Assembly (NCBI RefSeq): GCF_000737695.1
Contig: NZ_JPRM01000052.1
Coordinates: 1 to 48,069, forward strand
Length of the DNA: 48,069 nt
Reading direction: 5' to 3'
Source of the DNA: Flavobacterium hydatis
Lineage (GTDB): Bacteria; Bacteroidota; Bacteroidia; Flavobacteriales; Flavobacteriaceae
Shown here one piece after another: positions 16,991-26,610 of the stretch. Made by a program: the position numbers and the translations under genes. Within the stretch, counting starts at the first letter, position 1. Each line of letters opens with the position of its first letter. Under the pieces are notes generated by a model that searched no databases, was not told the origin of the DNA, and worked only from the letters and a program-made list of their open reading frames with translations.

Positions 16991-19396
16991 ATGATAAAAG
17001 AAAAAAACAATACTACACTTACTTTCGAAGATTTCAAAACCGAAGTTTTGAACGACTACAGAATCGCTATTATTAGCCGGGAATGTAGCTTAATAGGTCG
17101 TAAAGAAGTATTGACAGGAAAAGCCAAATTTGGAATTTTTGGCGACGGTAAAGAAGTTCCTCAATTGGCGATGGCAAAAGCTTTCAAGAATGGTGACTTC
17201 CGTTCGGGATATTACCGCGATCAAACTTTCATGATGGCAATTGGAGAATTAACTCCTAAACAATTTTTTGCTGGTTTATACGGCCATACCGATTTAGACT
17301 TTGATCCGATGTCGGCAGGAAGACAAATGGGTGGACACTTTGTTACTCATAGTTTAAACGAAGACGGTTCTTGGAAAAACCTAACCAAACAAAAAAACTC
17401 TAGCGCAGATATCTCTCCTACAGCAGGGCAAATGCCTAGATTATTAGGACTTGCACAAGCATCTAAAATATACAGAAACGTAGACGGCATAAAAATAAAA
17501 GACAATTTCTCTGTAAATGGTAACGAGATTGCATGGGGAACTATCGGAAATGCTAGTACATCCGAAGGATTATTCTTTGAGACCATAAATGCTGCCGGAG
17601 TATTACAAGTACCAATGGTAATGAGCGTTTGGGATGATGAATACGGAATTTCTGTTCATGCAAGACACCAAACTACCAAAGAGAATATCTCGGAGATATT
17701 AAAAGGATACCAACGCGACGAAAACTCAAACGGATACGAAATCTTTAGAGTAAAAGGTTGGGATTATGCCGAATTAATTGCAACATACGAAGAAGCAGCA
17801 GCGATTGCACGCGAAAATCATATACCGGTATTAATTCATGTAAATGAGTTAACACAACCTCAAGGACACTCGACTTCGGGTTCTCACGAACGTTATAAAA
17901 ACGCAGCAAGACTGGCTTGGGAAAAAGAATTTGACTGTATACGCCAAATGAGATTATGGATGATTGCTATAAATATCGCATCGCCAGAAGAATTGGACGA
18001 AATTGATATGCAATTAAAAAAAGAAGTACTCGATGCCAAAAAAGAAGCATGGAACTCTTTTATAGATCCAATTATACAAGATCAAAAAGTATTACTTACT
18101 TTATTAGAAACTACTGCAAATAATAGCGCTAATAAAGAACAGATATTAAAACTAACAAACGAATTAGCCGCTATAAAATCTCCTCTAAAAAAGGAAATGC
18201 TTGCAGCAGCCAGAAAAGTATTGCGTTTAGTTGTAAACGAAGATTGCAAAAACGAATTAGCAAACTGGATTACAGCATACATTGCTACAACACAGGAAAA
18301 ATTCAGCAGTAATTTATTTTCAGATTCTAATCTTAATGTATACTCAGTAGAGAAAGTTTTACCAGAATACGAAGCAAACAGCCTAGATGTAGATGGTAGA
18401 ATGATTGTAAGAGATAACTTTGATGCCATTTTTACAAAATATCCAGAAACCTTAATCTTTGGAGAAGACGTAGGAAACATTGGTGATGTAAACCAAGGAT
18501 TAGAAGGAATGCAAGAAAAATATGGAGAACTTCGTGTTGCCGATGTAGGTATTCGTGAAGCAACCATAATAGGTCAAGGTATTGGTATGGCATTAAGAGG
18601 ATTACGCCCTATTGCCGAAATCCAATATTTAGATTATTTACTATATGCAATCCAAATCATGAGCGACGATTTGGCAACATTACAATATAGAACCGTAGGA
18701 AAACAAAAAGCACCATTAATAATCAGAACACGCGGACACCGTTTAGAAGGAATCTGGCATTCTGGCTCACCAATGGGAATGATTGTAAATGCAATAAGAG
18801 GAATACACGTACTCGTTCCTAGAAACATGACACAAGCAGCAGGATTCTACAACACATTATTAGAATGTGATGAGCCAGCACTAGTAATCGAATGTTTAAA
18901 CGGATACAGACTAAAAGAAAAAGCACCTACAAACTACGGAGAATTTAAAACACCTATAGGAGTTGTAGAAACCCTAAAAGAAGGTAAAGATATTACACTA
19001 GTATCTTACGGATCGACTTTGCGATTGGTAGAACAAGTAGCTACAGAGTTGCAAGAAGTAGGTATTGACTGCGAGGTTATCGATTTACAATCATTACTTC
19101 CGTTTGATATTAACCAAGACATTGTAAAAAGTATTGCAAAAACAAACCGCCTTTTAGTAATCGACGAAGATTTACCAGGTGGAGCTTCAGCATACATCTT
19201 ACAACAAATCATCGAACAACAAGATGCATACGTACATTTAGACAGTAAACCACAAACATTAACTGCAAAAGCTCACCGACCAGCATACGGAACCGATGGC
19301 GATTACTTCTCTAAACCTTCAGCCGAAGATATTTACGAAAAAGTATACAGCATGATGAACGAGGTAAATCCATCTAAATATCCTAATTTATACTAA
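16991..19396 (+). CDS. 2-oxoacid dehydrogenase E1, fused alpha and beta subunits
   Basis: An 801-aa fusion. Residues about 20-420 are the E1 alpha part with the thiamine diphosphate region around GTIGNASTSEG and MVMSVWDDEYGISV; residues about 455-795 are the E1 beta part, with PIAEIQYLDYLLYAI, RTRGHRLEGIWHSGSPMG and DLPGGASAYILQ. The protein decarboxylates a 2-oxoacid and passes the acyl group to the lipoyl group of an E2. The fused form is common in Bacteroidota and is usually annotated as branched-chain (2-oxoisovalerate) or generic dehydrogenase E1; the substrate cannot be fixed from sequence. No E2 or E3 gene is nearby. It has its own promoter and a terminator. Confidence 0.88.
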   Translation: MIKEKNNTTLTFEDFKTEVLNDYRIAIISRECSLIGRKEVLTGKAKFGIFGDGKEVPQLAMAKAFKNGDFRSGYYRDQTFMMAIGELTPKQFFAGLYGHTDLDFDPMSAGRQMGGHFVTHSLNEDGSWKNLTKQKNSSADISPTAGQMPRLLGLAQASKIYRNVDGIKIKDNFSVNGNEIAWGTIGNASTSEGLFFETINAAGVLQVPMVMSVWDDEYGISVHARHQTTKENISEILKGYQRDENSNGYEIFRVKGWDYAELIATYEEAAAIARENHIPVLIHVNELTQPQGHSTSGSHERYKNAARLAWEKEFDCIRQMRLWMIAINIASPEELDEIDMQLKKEVLDAKKEAWNSFIDPIIQDQKVLLTLLETTANNSANKEQILKLTNELAAIKSPLKKEMLAAARKVLRLVVNEDCKNELANWITAYIATTQEKFSSNLFSDSNLNVYSVEKVLPEYEANSLDVDGRMIVRDNFDAIFTKYPETLIFGEDVGNIGDVNQGLEGMQEKYGELRVADVGIREATIIGQGIGMALRGLRPIAEIQYLDYLLYAIQIMSDDLATLQYRTVGKQKAPLIIRTRGHRLEGIWHSGSPMGMIVNAIRGIHVLVPRNMTQAAGFYNTLLECDEPALVIECLNGYRLKEKAPTNYGEFKTPIGVVETLKEGKDITLVSYGSTLRLVEQVATELQEVGIDCEVIDLQSLLPFDINQDIVKSIAKTNRLLVIDEDLPGGASAYILQQIIEQQDAYVHLDSKPQTLTAKAHRPAYGTDGDYFSKPSAEDIYEKVYSMMNEVNPSKYPNLY

Positions 19397-19420
19397 GAAA
19401 TTAGTTTAATCATCAAATAC

Positions 19421-19458
19421 AAAAAAGCTCCAAATCATTACGGTTTGGAGCTTTTTTT
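19421..19458 (+). terminator. Intrinsic terminator after the E1 gene
   Basis: AAAAAAGCTCCAAA pairs with TTTGGAGCTTTTTT around a nine-base loop and ends in T7. It starts 25 bases after the E1 stop. Confidence 0.9.
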
Positions 19459-19512
19459 ATAGACTATTTTAAATGGATTAACTTCCTTTTACTTTAACAA
19501 CTCATTTTTTAA

Positions 19513-19593
19513 GGAGCTATTTCCTGCTGTCCGCTATATCTTTTACTGGCAAAAAAAAGCCAGAAAAAGGATGCCGCTACCATCAGGGCTAGG
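19513..19593 (-). repeat. Dispersed palindromic element, family A, copy 3
   Basis: This is the reverse orientation of the family: GGAGCTATTTCCTGCT at the left end and CATCAGGGCTAGG at the right. The inner stem is built from CTGGC and GCCAG arms, different from copies 1 and 2 but still paired, and nearly the same as copy 4 at 35940. Confidence 0.75.
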
Positions 19594-19639
19594 ATTTGGG
19601 GATTTATTAAAATTGCAAATACAAATAACATTATATAAA

Positions 19640-19715
19640 CATTGCCAACGGTTTCAACCGTTGGAGCGCAATGCATTTTCATAATCCGTACCGCACGGTT
19701 AAAACCGTGGGCTAT
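19640..19715. repeat. Two short GC-rich hairpins
   Basis: CCAACGGTTTCAACCGTTGG and, about 30 bases later, CACGGTTAAAACCGTG are two small palindromes in an otherwise AT-rich, gene-free stretch between the E1 terminator and kdsB. A further repeat (TGTCAGGCTGAGCGGACTCG) lies at 19807-19831. I see no gene in 19459-19878. Confidence 0.65.
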
Positions 19716-19878
19716 GATCAAAATTGAGATTCTTCGTACCTCAGAAAGACAAGATTGGCAACAACAACATTGAGTATAAATACTCATTACTGCTTATATA
19801 CTATATTGTCAGGCTGAGCGGACTCGAAGCCCCGTTTACAAAATCGACAATAAATAAAAGCGGCTTAATAGAATCTCT

Positions 19879-20613
19879 TTATTTCGACAACAACAATACT
19901 CTAGCTTTCTCTAAGTCTTCAGGCGTATCGATTCCTATTCCTACATGAGTCGTTTCTACCATTTTTATGCGTTTTCCAAACTCCAAATAGCGTAATTGCT
20001 CCAACTTCTCCGAAGCCTCAAGCGATTTCATTGGTAAACTATAAAAATCTAGTAAAGCTTGTTTTCTAAAAGCATAAATTCCGATATGCTGAAAATAACG
20101 CACACCAACATCATTATCTCTAGGATACGGGATAACCGAACGAGAAAAATACAGAGCAAAACCGCTTTGATCTACCACAACTTTTACATTGTTAGGATTA
20201 TTTATTTCAGATTCATCTTTAATTTCACGCATTAAAGACGCTAAATCTACTTTTTTATCAGAATCATTTCTAAAAACTTCAATCACTTTTGCCAGAGGTT
20301 CAGCATCGATAAAAGGTTCATCTCCTTGTACATTTACAACAATATCAACCTCAAGATTCTGGATCGCTTCGGCAATCCTATCACTTCCCGATTCATGTTC
20401 TTTGATACTCATAATCGCCTTACCACCATTTGAAACAATCTCGTCGAATATAATATCAGAATCTGTTACAACAAATACATCATCAAATAAATTAGTTTGT
20501 ATTGCGGCTTGATACGTTCTTAAAATTACTGTTTTGCCACCCAAATCTTGCATAAGTTTGGCTGGAAATCGTGTAGAAGCGTAACGTGCGGGAATAACTG
20601 CTATTATTTTCAT
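19879..20613 (-). CDS. kdsB: 3-deoxy-manno-octulosonate cytidylyltransferase
   Basis: A 244-aa nucleotidyltransferase that opens MKIIAVIPARYASTRFPAKL, the KdsB signature with the RxxSxRxPxK nucleotide loop, and carries VNVQGDEPFID and YFSRSVIPYPRD, both typical for the enzyme. It activates Kdo as CMP-Kdo in the cytoplasm for attachment to lipid A. The length is normal. A minus-strand -7 element lies 33 bases upstream of the start. It has no clear operon partner; the next gene upstream is divergent. Confidence 0.95.
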   Translation of the reverse strand: MKIIAVIPARYASTRFPAKLMQDLGGKTVILRTYQAAIQTNLFDDVFVVTDSDIIFDEIVSNGGKAIMSIKEHESGSDRIAEAIQNLEVDIVVNVQGDEPFIDAEPLAKVIEVFRNDSDKKVDLASLMREIKDESEINNPNNVKVVVDQSGFALYFSRSVIPYPRDNDVGVRYFQHIGIYAFRKQALLDFYSLPMKSLEASEKLEQLRYLEFGKRIKMVETTHVGIGIDTPEDLEKARVLLLSK

Positions 20614-20645
20614 TTCTTGTATGTATTAGTGATAAATCGTAAAAA

Positions 20646-20653
20646 CAAATATA
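20646..20653 (-). promoter_or_regulatory. Promoter -7 element (TATATTTG, minus strand) for kdsB
   Basis: It is an exact TAnnTTTG match on the minus strand, 33 bases upstream of the kdsB ATG. Confidence 0.45.
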
Positions 20654-20753
20654 CCTATTCACAATCAGGTTTTAAAAAATTATTTTTAACATATTTCTTA
20701 AATAATTAAACTTTAATATCTTATAAAATATTTATTTTTATGACAAAAAAAAT

Positions 20754-22079
20754 ATGAACAGATTATTAGCCCTTCTCCCACTCTATTTCTTTTTTGCAGT
20801 AAACAATTTATTTGCACAAACAAATGATTCCTCAATCATAAACTCATTTTCAGACCGAGTATTTCCTGGTAAAGGATATCAACCATTAGGAGATATTAAA
20901 TGGAAATTTAAAACAGACGGTAAAATATTCTCATCGCCAATAGCCAAAAAAGGAATTGTATATATTGGTAGCGAAGATGGATTTCTTTATGCTATCGAAG
21001 AAAAATCTGGAAATCTAAAATGGAAATTCAAAACAAATGGAGCAATTCATAGCTCACCAAGCATATACGAAAACACCATCTTTTTTGGTAGTTTTGATGG
21101 GTATTATTATGCCGTAAATACAACAACTGGGAAAGAAATTTGGAAATTTAAAACCGGAGGAGAAAACTGGTATAGAGAAGTTCGAATGTTAGACCTATAT
21201 CCAAACGATCCCCTTACGGATGATTTATGGGACTATTTTTTATCATCGCCCGTAGTTTACAAAGACGACAAATCAGCTTCGGTATTATTTGGGAGCAGCG
21301 ACGGAAATGTATATTCACTAGACGCTAAAAAAGGAAATTTAAATTGGAAATTTAAAACTGATGGACCAATTCATAGTACGCCAGTAATAAATAAAAATAC
21401 GCTATACATTGGTAGTTGGGATGCCAAACTATTTGCAATAAATTGTAAAACAGGAAAAGAAAAATGGAAATTTGTAACTGAAGACAAAATAGGATTCAAA
21501 GGAATTCAATCTTCTGTAACAGTTGCCAACGGAATGGTTTATTTTGGCGCAAGAGATCCTTACTTTTTTGCTTTAGACTCTGAAACAGGAAAGCTAATCT
21601 GGAAATACGATGCTGAAAATTCCTGGATTCTCAGTTCAGCTGTAATACTAAACAATATTATATATGTAGGAACCTCAGACACTTATGCCCTACTCGCCTT
21701 AGATGCTAAAACGGGAAAAGAACTATACCGTTTTAGAACAAGCGGATACGTATACTCATCACCAGCAATTTCTGGAAACACTGTTTATTTTGGAGATTTT
21801 ACAGGTAATTTCTTTGCACTCGATATCCTTTCGCAAGGTAAAATATCAAACTTTATAAGTACCGATGGCAGAAAAAAACATGCAGCCAAATTAGTAAACA
21901 ACGACCAACTAGATTTTGTATACGCTGCCAAAGATTCGGATTTATCCCAATATAAAGAAACCAAAAAAGTTATGGATGAGTTTTACAAACTCGGCCCAAT
22001 TGTTTCTTCACCATATATTAGTAACAATACCGTTTATTTCGGGAGTGGCGATGGGTATTTTTATGCTATTGGATTGTAA
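20754..22079 (+). CDS. Secreted PQQ-like beta-propeller repeat protein
   Basis: A 441-aa protein with a signal peptide (about MNRLLALLPLYFFFAVNNLF, cleaved near FAQ) and at least seven propeller blades. Each blade repeats WKFKT-(D/N)G-x-I-(H/F)SSP-x-x-x-x-x-x-Y-x-GS-x-DG-x-x-YA(I/L), seen for example at WKFKTDGKIFSSP, WKFKTNGAIHSSP and WKFKTDGPIHSTP. Such PQQ-like (BamB-like) propellers need not bind PQQ; they often act as binding scaffolds in the periplasm. No catalytic dehydrogenase residues or cytochrome domain are seen. It stands alone. Confidence 0.85.
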   Translation: MNRLLALLPLYFFFAVNNLFAQTNDSSIINSFSDRVFPGKGYQPLGDIKWKFKTDGKIFSSPIAKKGIVYIGSEDGFLYAIEEKSGNLKWKFKTNGAIHSSPSIYENTIFFGSFDGYYYAVNTTTGKEIWKFKTGGENWYREVRMLDLYPNDPLTDDLWDYFLSSPVVYKDDKSASVLFGSSDGNVYSLDAKKGNLNWKFKTDGPIHSTPVINKNTLYIGSWDAKLFAINCKTGKEKWKFVTEDKIGFKGIQSSVTVANGMVYFGARDPYFFALDSETGKLIWKYDAENSWILSSAVILNNIIYVGTSDTYALLALDAKTGKELYRFRTSGYVYSSPAISGNTVYFGDFTGNFFALDILSQGKISNFISTDGRKKHAAKLVNNDQLDFVYAAKDSDLSQYKETKKVMDEFYKLGPIVSSPYISNNTVYFGSGDGYFYAIGL

Positions 22080-22105
22080 AAATTTTATTTAACTCACTGT
22101 AAAAA

Positions 22106-22225
22106 GGACGCGGATAACACTGATTCGCTAAGGCGAAGACGCAGATAAAAACGGATTTTTAAAACAATAAATAGAAATCCGTTTTTTCTGCGTCTTTACT
22201 TTTGTAAATCCGTGTCATCCGCGTT
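22106..22225. repeat. Roughly 120-base palindrome of the GCGGATAAAACGGATT family
   Basis: GGACGCGGATAACACTGATT and GACGCAGATAAAAACGGATT on the left pair with AAATCCGTTTTTTCTGCGTC and AATCCGTGTCATCCGCG on the right, with a short centre near 22163. It lies between the propeller gene and the convergent dioxygenase gene and fills most of the gap. The same family is found at 9806-9925. Confidence 0.75.
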
Positions 22226-22282
22226 ACTTTATAGACAATCTGAAAAAACTGTGACTGCGACTGAAACAGTATACTATACATA

Positions 22283-23113
22283 TTACATAATCTTAACCGA
22301 AGTCATACTCAATGACCCAGCTAGTAATTTATCATTAAACAAACTTAACTCTTCGGATTTATCTTTTAAGCCTAACGTATAAAGCAAAGGCAAATAATGA
22401 TCTGGAGTAGGAATGGCTAATTGAATAGCTCTGTCCATTTTTTCGTAATTAATAAGTGGCTGAAAGTTTCCGTCCAGCAAATAATCATTAACGGTTTGTC
22501 GCGCTTCAATCGCCCAATCGTAGCCATAATTGTCTCTGTCATAATTATGAAAATCGACTAATCTTAAATTATGAACTATATTACCACTACCAATAATCAA
22601 AACGCCTTTATGACGTAGCGATTGTAATTTTTGAGCCAACTCAAAATGATATTGTCCCGATTTTGTATAATCAATACTTAACTGAATCACCGGAACATTT
22701 GCTTCTGGATATAAATGCTTAATCACACTCCAAGCTCCATGATCCAACCCCCAAGTTTCGTCTAATTCTATTTCGACAGGACTAAGTATTCTTTTCGTTT
22801 CAACGGCTAATTCCAGACTTCCCTTAGCAGGATATTGCACATCAAATAAAGCCTGAGGAAAACCTCCAAAATCGTGAATCGTTTTAGGCATTTCCATCGC
22901 CGTAACTTTTGTTCCTTTAGTATACCAATGTGCCGAAACACACAAAATAGCGTTCGGCTGCGGCAAAGTTTTGGCCAAGTTTCTAAATCCTGCAACAAAT
23001 TCATTCTCTTCGATAGCATTCATCGGGCTGCCGTGTCCTAAAAATAAAACGGGCATTTTATCTGTATTGGAGAAAGTTTGCGAAATTGTATGTAAATCAT
23101 TTAGTGTTGTCAT
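22283..23113 (-). CDS. ygiD: Class III extradiol dioxygenase, DOPA-dioxygenase (YgiD) type
   Basis: A 276-aa LigB-fold protein. Metal ligands and acid/base residues are visible: His in FLGHGSPMNAI, SAHW, the DHGAWSVIKHLYPEA block and GSGNIVHNLR. This pattern is that of the E. coli YgiD and plant DODA type zinc or iron dioxygenases that open 4,5-dihydroxyphenyl rings. The natural substrate here is not known. The protein is of normal length. It has no operon partner on its strand; the oxidase gene upstream ends with its own terminator. Confidence 0.88.
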   Translation of the reverse strand: MTTLNDLHTISQTFSNTDKMPVLFLGHGSPMNAIEENEFVAGFRNLAKTLPQPNAILCVSAHWYTKGTKVTAMEMPKTIHDFGGFPQALFDVQYPAKGSLELAVETKRILSPVEIELDETWGLDHGAWSVIKHLYPEANVPVIQLSIDYTKSGQYHFELAQKLQSLRHKGVLIIGSGNIVHNLRLVDFHNYDRDNYGYDWAIEARQTVNDYLLDGNFQPLINYEKMDRAIQLAIPTPDHYLPLLYTLGLKDKSEELSLFNDKLLAGSLSMTSVKIM

Positions 23114-23334
23114 AATCTAAATAAGATTTATGTTTATTAAAAAGCTAACGCAGATTTTGCGAATTAGCCATGTGGAATTCTGTTCAAAAAAAAAACATTT
23201 CAAATATAATTAGTTTAATCGTCCTTTATAGTATTAGTCACTTAATCTTAATATAGTTTTAGTAAAACATATCAGACATACTAATAATCACGAAAACCAA
23301 TTACTTATAAAGTTAATAAATTCGGGATTTATTT

Positions 23335-23375
23335 TAATAAAAAAACAGCGATAAACATACATTTACCACTGTTTT
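23335..23375 (-). terminator. Intrinsic terminator after the amino acid oxidase-like gene
   Basis: On the minus strand AAAACAGTGGTAAA pairs with TTTATCGCTGTTTT (14 pairs including two G-T) around TGTATG, and a T-run of seven follows. It lies about 27 bases past the stop codon at 23402. Confidence 0.85.
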
Positions 23376-23401
23376 AAAATAAGTATTCTTGCTTTTTTAT
23401 T

Positions 23402-24532
23402 CTACATTATTCTTTCAGAATCAGTTAGAGATTCAGATAATTTTTTCTCATGATGTACCCGATTTGCAATCATCGCAACTACCTCTTCGGCGCAACCCCA
23501 AGAAAACGTAACACCAGAACCTCCGTGCCCATAATTATGAATTATAGACGAATAATCTCCTTCCCAATCTAAGCGAACATTACCTTTTCTTAAAGGACGC
23601 AATCCCACTCTAACAGGTTCTTTTTCGTCAAGTTCAACATCTTTAAGTATTGGTAAGAATTCTTTACAACGTCTGAACATTTCACGAATAGGTTCGTAAT
23701 TTTCCAGATTAATGTTTTTATCCCATTCATCTTCCTCGGCAAGAGCACCTAAGATAACGCGGTCTTCTCCTCGGGGTACAATAAAAACAATATTTTGCTC
23801 TTGCGTTTTCTGATCAAATGAAACACAATAAGCTTTATCTAAAATCGGAAACTTTACTCCATTGTTTTTAATTCTAACCAAAGCACCACGCAATGGATGC
23901 ATCTCATCGTTTGCTAATTTTATAGAACCCAAACCTGAGCAATTTATAATGTAATCGCAATTGTATTTTTCTTTTAGTTCTTTTTCTATCGAAGCTAATT
24001 CCAGATTAATTTCTCCCTGAACAACTTCTACACCTAAAGAAAGAACTTGCTCCATAATCCATTTCATGTAAGTATCCGTATCAACCATAGGAGCCTCATA
24101 ACGATAAGCATCTACCAAACCTATATTAGGATTAATACCTTCTTTTTCGATAAACGAGGCATCATGACTAAATCCCTTCGTATTATCTCTAATTTCATTC
24201 ATTTTTTTCAATTGAAAATCATCATCATTAACCAAACTCCTAAAAAAGAAAAACGCTTCTTTAATATAAACACCCGTTCCTTTTTCTTTGGCTAATTGAT
24301 AAAACTTATCATAACTTGTCATACACCATTCTTTGGATCGTTCCAGAGAAACAAGATCGCTATGATACCCACAAACAGCAGGCGGCCATTCCCAAAGCGC
24401 ACCTGCAACATTAGAGGTTATATTTGGCGAAAACTCTTTAGATAGGACTAAAACTTTGTGTCCTGCCTCGGCTAAACAATGTGCAGTTGTTAGACCACTA
24501 ACACCTGCTCCAATAATTAAAACTTTTTTCAT
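23402..24532 (-). CDS. FAD-dependent oxidoreductase, D-amino-acid oxidase (DAO) family
   Basis: A 376-aa flavoprotein. It opens with the dinucleotide-binding motif KKVLIIGAGVSGLTTAHCLA and ends with the block VGLRPLRKGNVRLDWE and HNYGHGGSGVTFSWGCAEEV, which matches the D-amino-acid oxidase signature; the RPLR arginine is the usual carboxylate-binding residue. No signal peptide is seen, so it is likely cytoplasmic. It most likely oxidises an amino acid to the oxo acid and ammonia with hydrogen peroxide release, but D-aspartate or another amine could be the real substrate. It has its own terminator and probably its own promoter at 24656. Confidence 0.82.
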   Translation of the reverse strand: MKKVLIIGAGVSGLTTAHCLAEAGHKVLVLSKEFSPNITSNVAGALWEWPPAVCGYHSDLVSLERSKEWCMTSYDKFYQLAKEKGTGVYIKEAFFFFRSLVNDDDFQLKKMNEIRDNTKGFSHDASFIEKEGINPNIGLVDAYRYEAPMVDTDTYMKWIMEQVLSLGVEVVQGEINLELASIEKELKEKYNCDYIINCSGLGSIKLANDEMHPLRGALVRIKNNGVKFPILDKAYCVSFDQKTQEQNIVFIVPRGEDRVILGALAEEDEWDKNINLENYEPIREMFRRCKEFLPILKDVELDEKEPVRVGLRPLRKGNVRLDWEGDYSSIIHNYGHGGSGVTFSWGCAEEVVAMIANRVHHEKKLSESLTDSERIM

Positions 24533-24655
24533 TTTTATTAAGATTTAGGGGATAATTTTATATTTAGATGGTATTTAACTTGGTTAGATTTACTTTTTTT
24601 TCAATTAAAAAAAATACTAGCAGTTACTCTAAACTTTATTTGAAATTGGGCGTAT

Positions 24656-24663
24656 CAAATATA
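24656..24663 (-). promoter_or_regulatory. Promoter -7 element (TATATTTG, minus strand) for the oxidase-like gene
   Basis: An exact TAnnTTTG match on the minus strand. It would give a leader of about 115 bases, longer than others here, so it is less certain. Confidence 0.35.
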
Positions 24664-24902
24664 AAGCTTTACCACATAACACAAATGTTATCAATAAGTT
24701 AAGAATTAAAAAACAAGAAAAAACAGGTATTTATACCTAATAAACTCTTTAAAAAAAGGAATTAAATCTTCAAAGAAAAGATTACGACATACAGATATCC
24801 GTATATCAATAATATACAAAACGTAGTAGCTCATTATTCTCTAACAAATATTGTTGCCTTTCGAAATTTTAAGCATATAAAATAGATTTATTTTGAAATA
24901 AC

Positions 24903-24937
24903 AAAAGCCTGTAAATCCAAGAATTTACAGGCTTTTT
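24903..24937 (-). terminator. Intrinsic terminator downstream of the helicase gene
   Basis: AAAAGCCTGTAAAT and ATTTACAGGCTTTT form a perfect 14-bp stem around CCAAGA with A/T flanks. It lies about 100 bases past the helicase stop on the minus strand and could work in both directions. Confidence 0.8.
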
Positions 24938-25032
24938 ATGCTTATAAGAGAAGTTTCAAGTTTTAAAGAATTACAAACCTAACTCTTTAAAAATCAATTC
25001 GCTTTATGTTTTTAATTTTCTTCTTTCGGGAA

Positions 25033-26457
25033 TTATTCAACAAAATATTCGTCTTTAAAACCTATCAAATATAATTTGTTTTTTGCTCTCGTCATAGCGG
25101 TATACAACCATCTTATGTAGTCTCTGTCGATACCGTTTGGCAAATAAGGTTGTTCTATAAAAACAGTATCCCATTGCCCTCCTTGCGATTTATGACAAGT
25201 TATCGCATAAGAGAATTTTACTTGTAAACCATTAAAATATTCGTTTTCTTTTACCTTCTGGAATTTCTTGTATTTTGTTGTTTCACCCTCATAATCTTTC
25301 ATTACCTCTTCATACAATCTATTCGATTCTTCAAAACTTAAAGATGGTGATTCGCTTTTTATAGTATCTAATAATAAAACTGTTTCTAAAGGTTTTTGGT
25401 TTGGATAATCGACCATTCGGATTTTTACTTTAGCAAATTTAAATCCGTATAATTCCTGAATACTAAAGATTTCAAGAATCTCGATAATATCACCATTAGC
25501 AATAAAACCAGCTTCATCAGAATCTTTCAGCCAATAATAATTATTCTTAACCACCATCAGGAAATCTCCTGTAGAAAGATCGCTTTCTTTAAACAAAATC
25601 TTGGTACGAATTTGTTCGTTATACTGATTGGCTCGTTTATTAGAACGTACAATAAATGCCGTATCTTCAATACTATAATTACTATATGCAGAGTTTATCG
25701 CGTCCTGAATATCGTAGCCATCTGTTAATCGTACAATATCTTTAAACCTCTTTACATCAAACCTAAACTCGGTAATAAAACTCTCTTTAAGTAATTCACG
25801 TAATTCCGTAGCATTAAATAAAATACCCGAGTTTTCTTCCTGACGCATAACTTCGTCAAGTTCGATATGTTCAATTTCTTTATTATAATTTACACTTAAC
25901 GTATGAATATCAAGTGCTGGGCTAATATCTAAATTTACTGGAGGCAACTGAGCTGTATCTCCCAATAAAATCATTTTACAATTGGTTCCCGAATATACAT
26001 AAGAGATTAAATCGTCTAATAAAGATCCATTTTCATATAGTTTGGAATCTGAATTACTATCTGAGATCATCGAAGCCTCATCGACGATAAAAATGGTGTT
26101 TTTATGTTTGTTTGGCTGAATGGTAAATGAAACGCCACCGCCAGAAGATTTCTTAGGAAAATATATTTTTTTGTGAATTGTAAATGCGGGTTTCTCCGAA
26201 TAATTGGCAATTACTTTTGCAGCACGACCTGTTGGCGCAAGCAAAACATATTTCTTATCAATCTCGCTCAAATTATTTACAATGGTCGAAATTACCGTAG
26301 TTTTTCCTGTTCCTGCATATCCTTTAAGCACAAAAATAGTATCATTTGTCGTGTCGGTTAAAAATATAGCAATCTTCTGAAAAAAAATATCCTGTTTATA
26401 GGTCGGAGAAAAGGGGAATTTTTTTTGTAAAAGACTATAAAACAGGGGAGAACTCAT
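25033..26457 (-). CDS. SF1 DNA helicase, Dda/RecD-like AAA ATPase
   Basis: A 474-aa superfamily 1 helicase. It has Walker A (KGYAGTGKTTVIS, near residue 45), the Walker B region (FIVDEASMIS), motif III (LLGDTAQLPPV), and the C-terminal UvrD_C_2 block (ITCHKSQGGQWDTVFIEQP then WLYTAMTRAKNKLYLIG). This set matches the short Dda/RecD2-type helicases common in Bacteroidota. It probably unwinds DNA in repair or replication restart in the cytoplasm. It stands opposite to the DUF3822-rsmD operon, with two divergent promoter elements in between. Confidence 0.87.
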   Translation of the reverse strand: MSSPLFYSLLQKKFPFSPTYKQDIFFQKIAIFLTDTTNDTIFVLKGYAGTGKTTVISTIVNNLSEIDKKYVLLAPTGRAAKVIANYSEKPAFTIHKKIYFPKKSSGGGVSFTIQPNKHKNTIFIVDEASMISDSNSDSKLYENGSLLDDLISYVYSGTNCKMILLGDTAQLPPVNLDISPALDIHTLSVNYNKEIEHIELDEVMRQEENSGILFNATELRELLKESFITEFRFDVKRFKDIVRLTDGYDIQDAINSAYSNYSIEDTAFIVRSNKRANQYNEQIRTKILFKESDLSTGDFLMVVKNNYYWLKDSDEAGFIANGDIIEILEIFSIQELYGFKFAKVKIRMVDYPNQKPLETVLLLDTIKSESPSLSFEESNRLYEEVMKDYEGETTKYKKFQKVKENEYFNGLQVKFSYAITCHKSQGGQWDTVFIEQPYLPNGIDRDYIRWLYTAMTRAKNKLYLIGFKDEYFVE

Positions 26458-26485
26458 AACGGTTATATTAATGTAAAATTATCAT

Positions 26486-26493
26486 CAAATATA
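26486..26493 (-). promoter_or_regulatory. Promoter -7 element (TATATTTG, minus strand) for the helicase
   Basis: It is an exact TAnnTTTG match on the minus strand, 29 bases upstream of the helicase ATG. Confidence 0.5.
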
Positions 26494-26546
26494 GGTATCA
26501 AACGCGAGGGAAACACATAAAATCCCAAATGAATAAAAAAAAATTG

Positions 26547-26554
26547 TAAGTTTG
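26547..26554 (+). promoter_or_regulatory. Promoter -7 element (TAAGTTTG) for DUF3822-rsmD
   Basis: It is an exact TAnnTTTG match, 57 bases before the ATG at 26611, pointing away from the helicase promoter. Confidence 0.45.
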
Positions 26555-26610
26555 TCATCACGTATAATTCTATCTTGATTCTTAACAAGAATTGAATTCT
26601 AAATCCATTT

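Larger units (their letters stand above)
24533..25032. other. Gene-free gap between oxidase-like and helicase genes
   Basis: About 500 AT-rich bases. I find a minus-strand -7 element (24656-24663) and the helicase terminator (24903-24937). No convincing open frame, RNA gene or repeat family seen elsewhere in the window is present in the rest. Confidence 0.6.

Noticed and set aside
18082..18567. Long open frame of about 161 codons antisense to the E1 gene
   Set aside because: It lies fully inside a well-supported conserved gene, has low-complexity Ser/Phe-rich content and no promoter.
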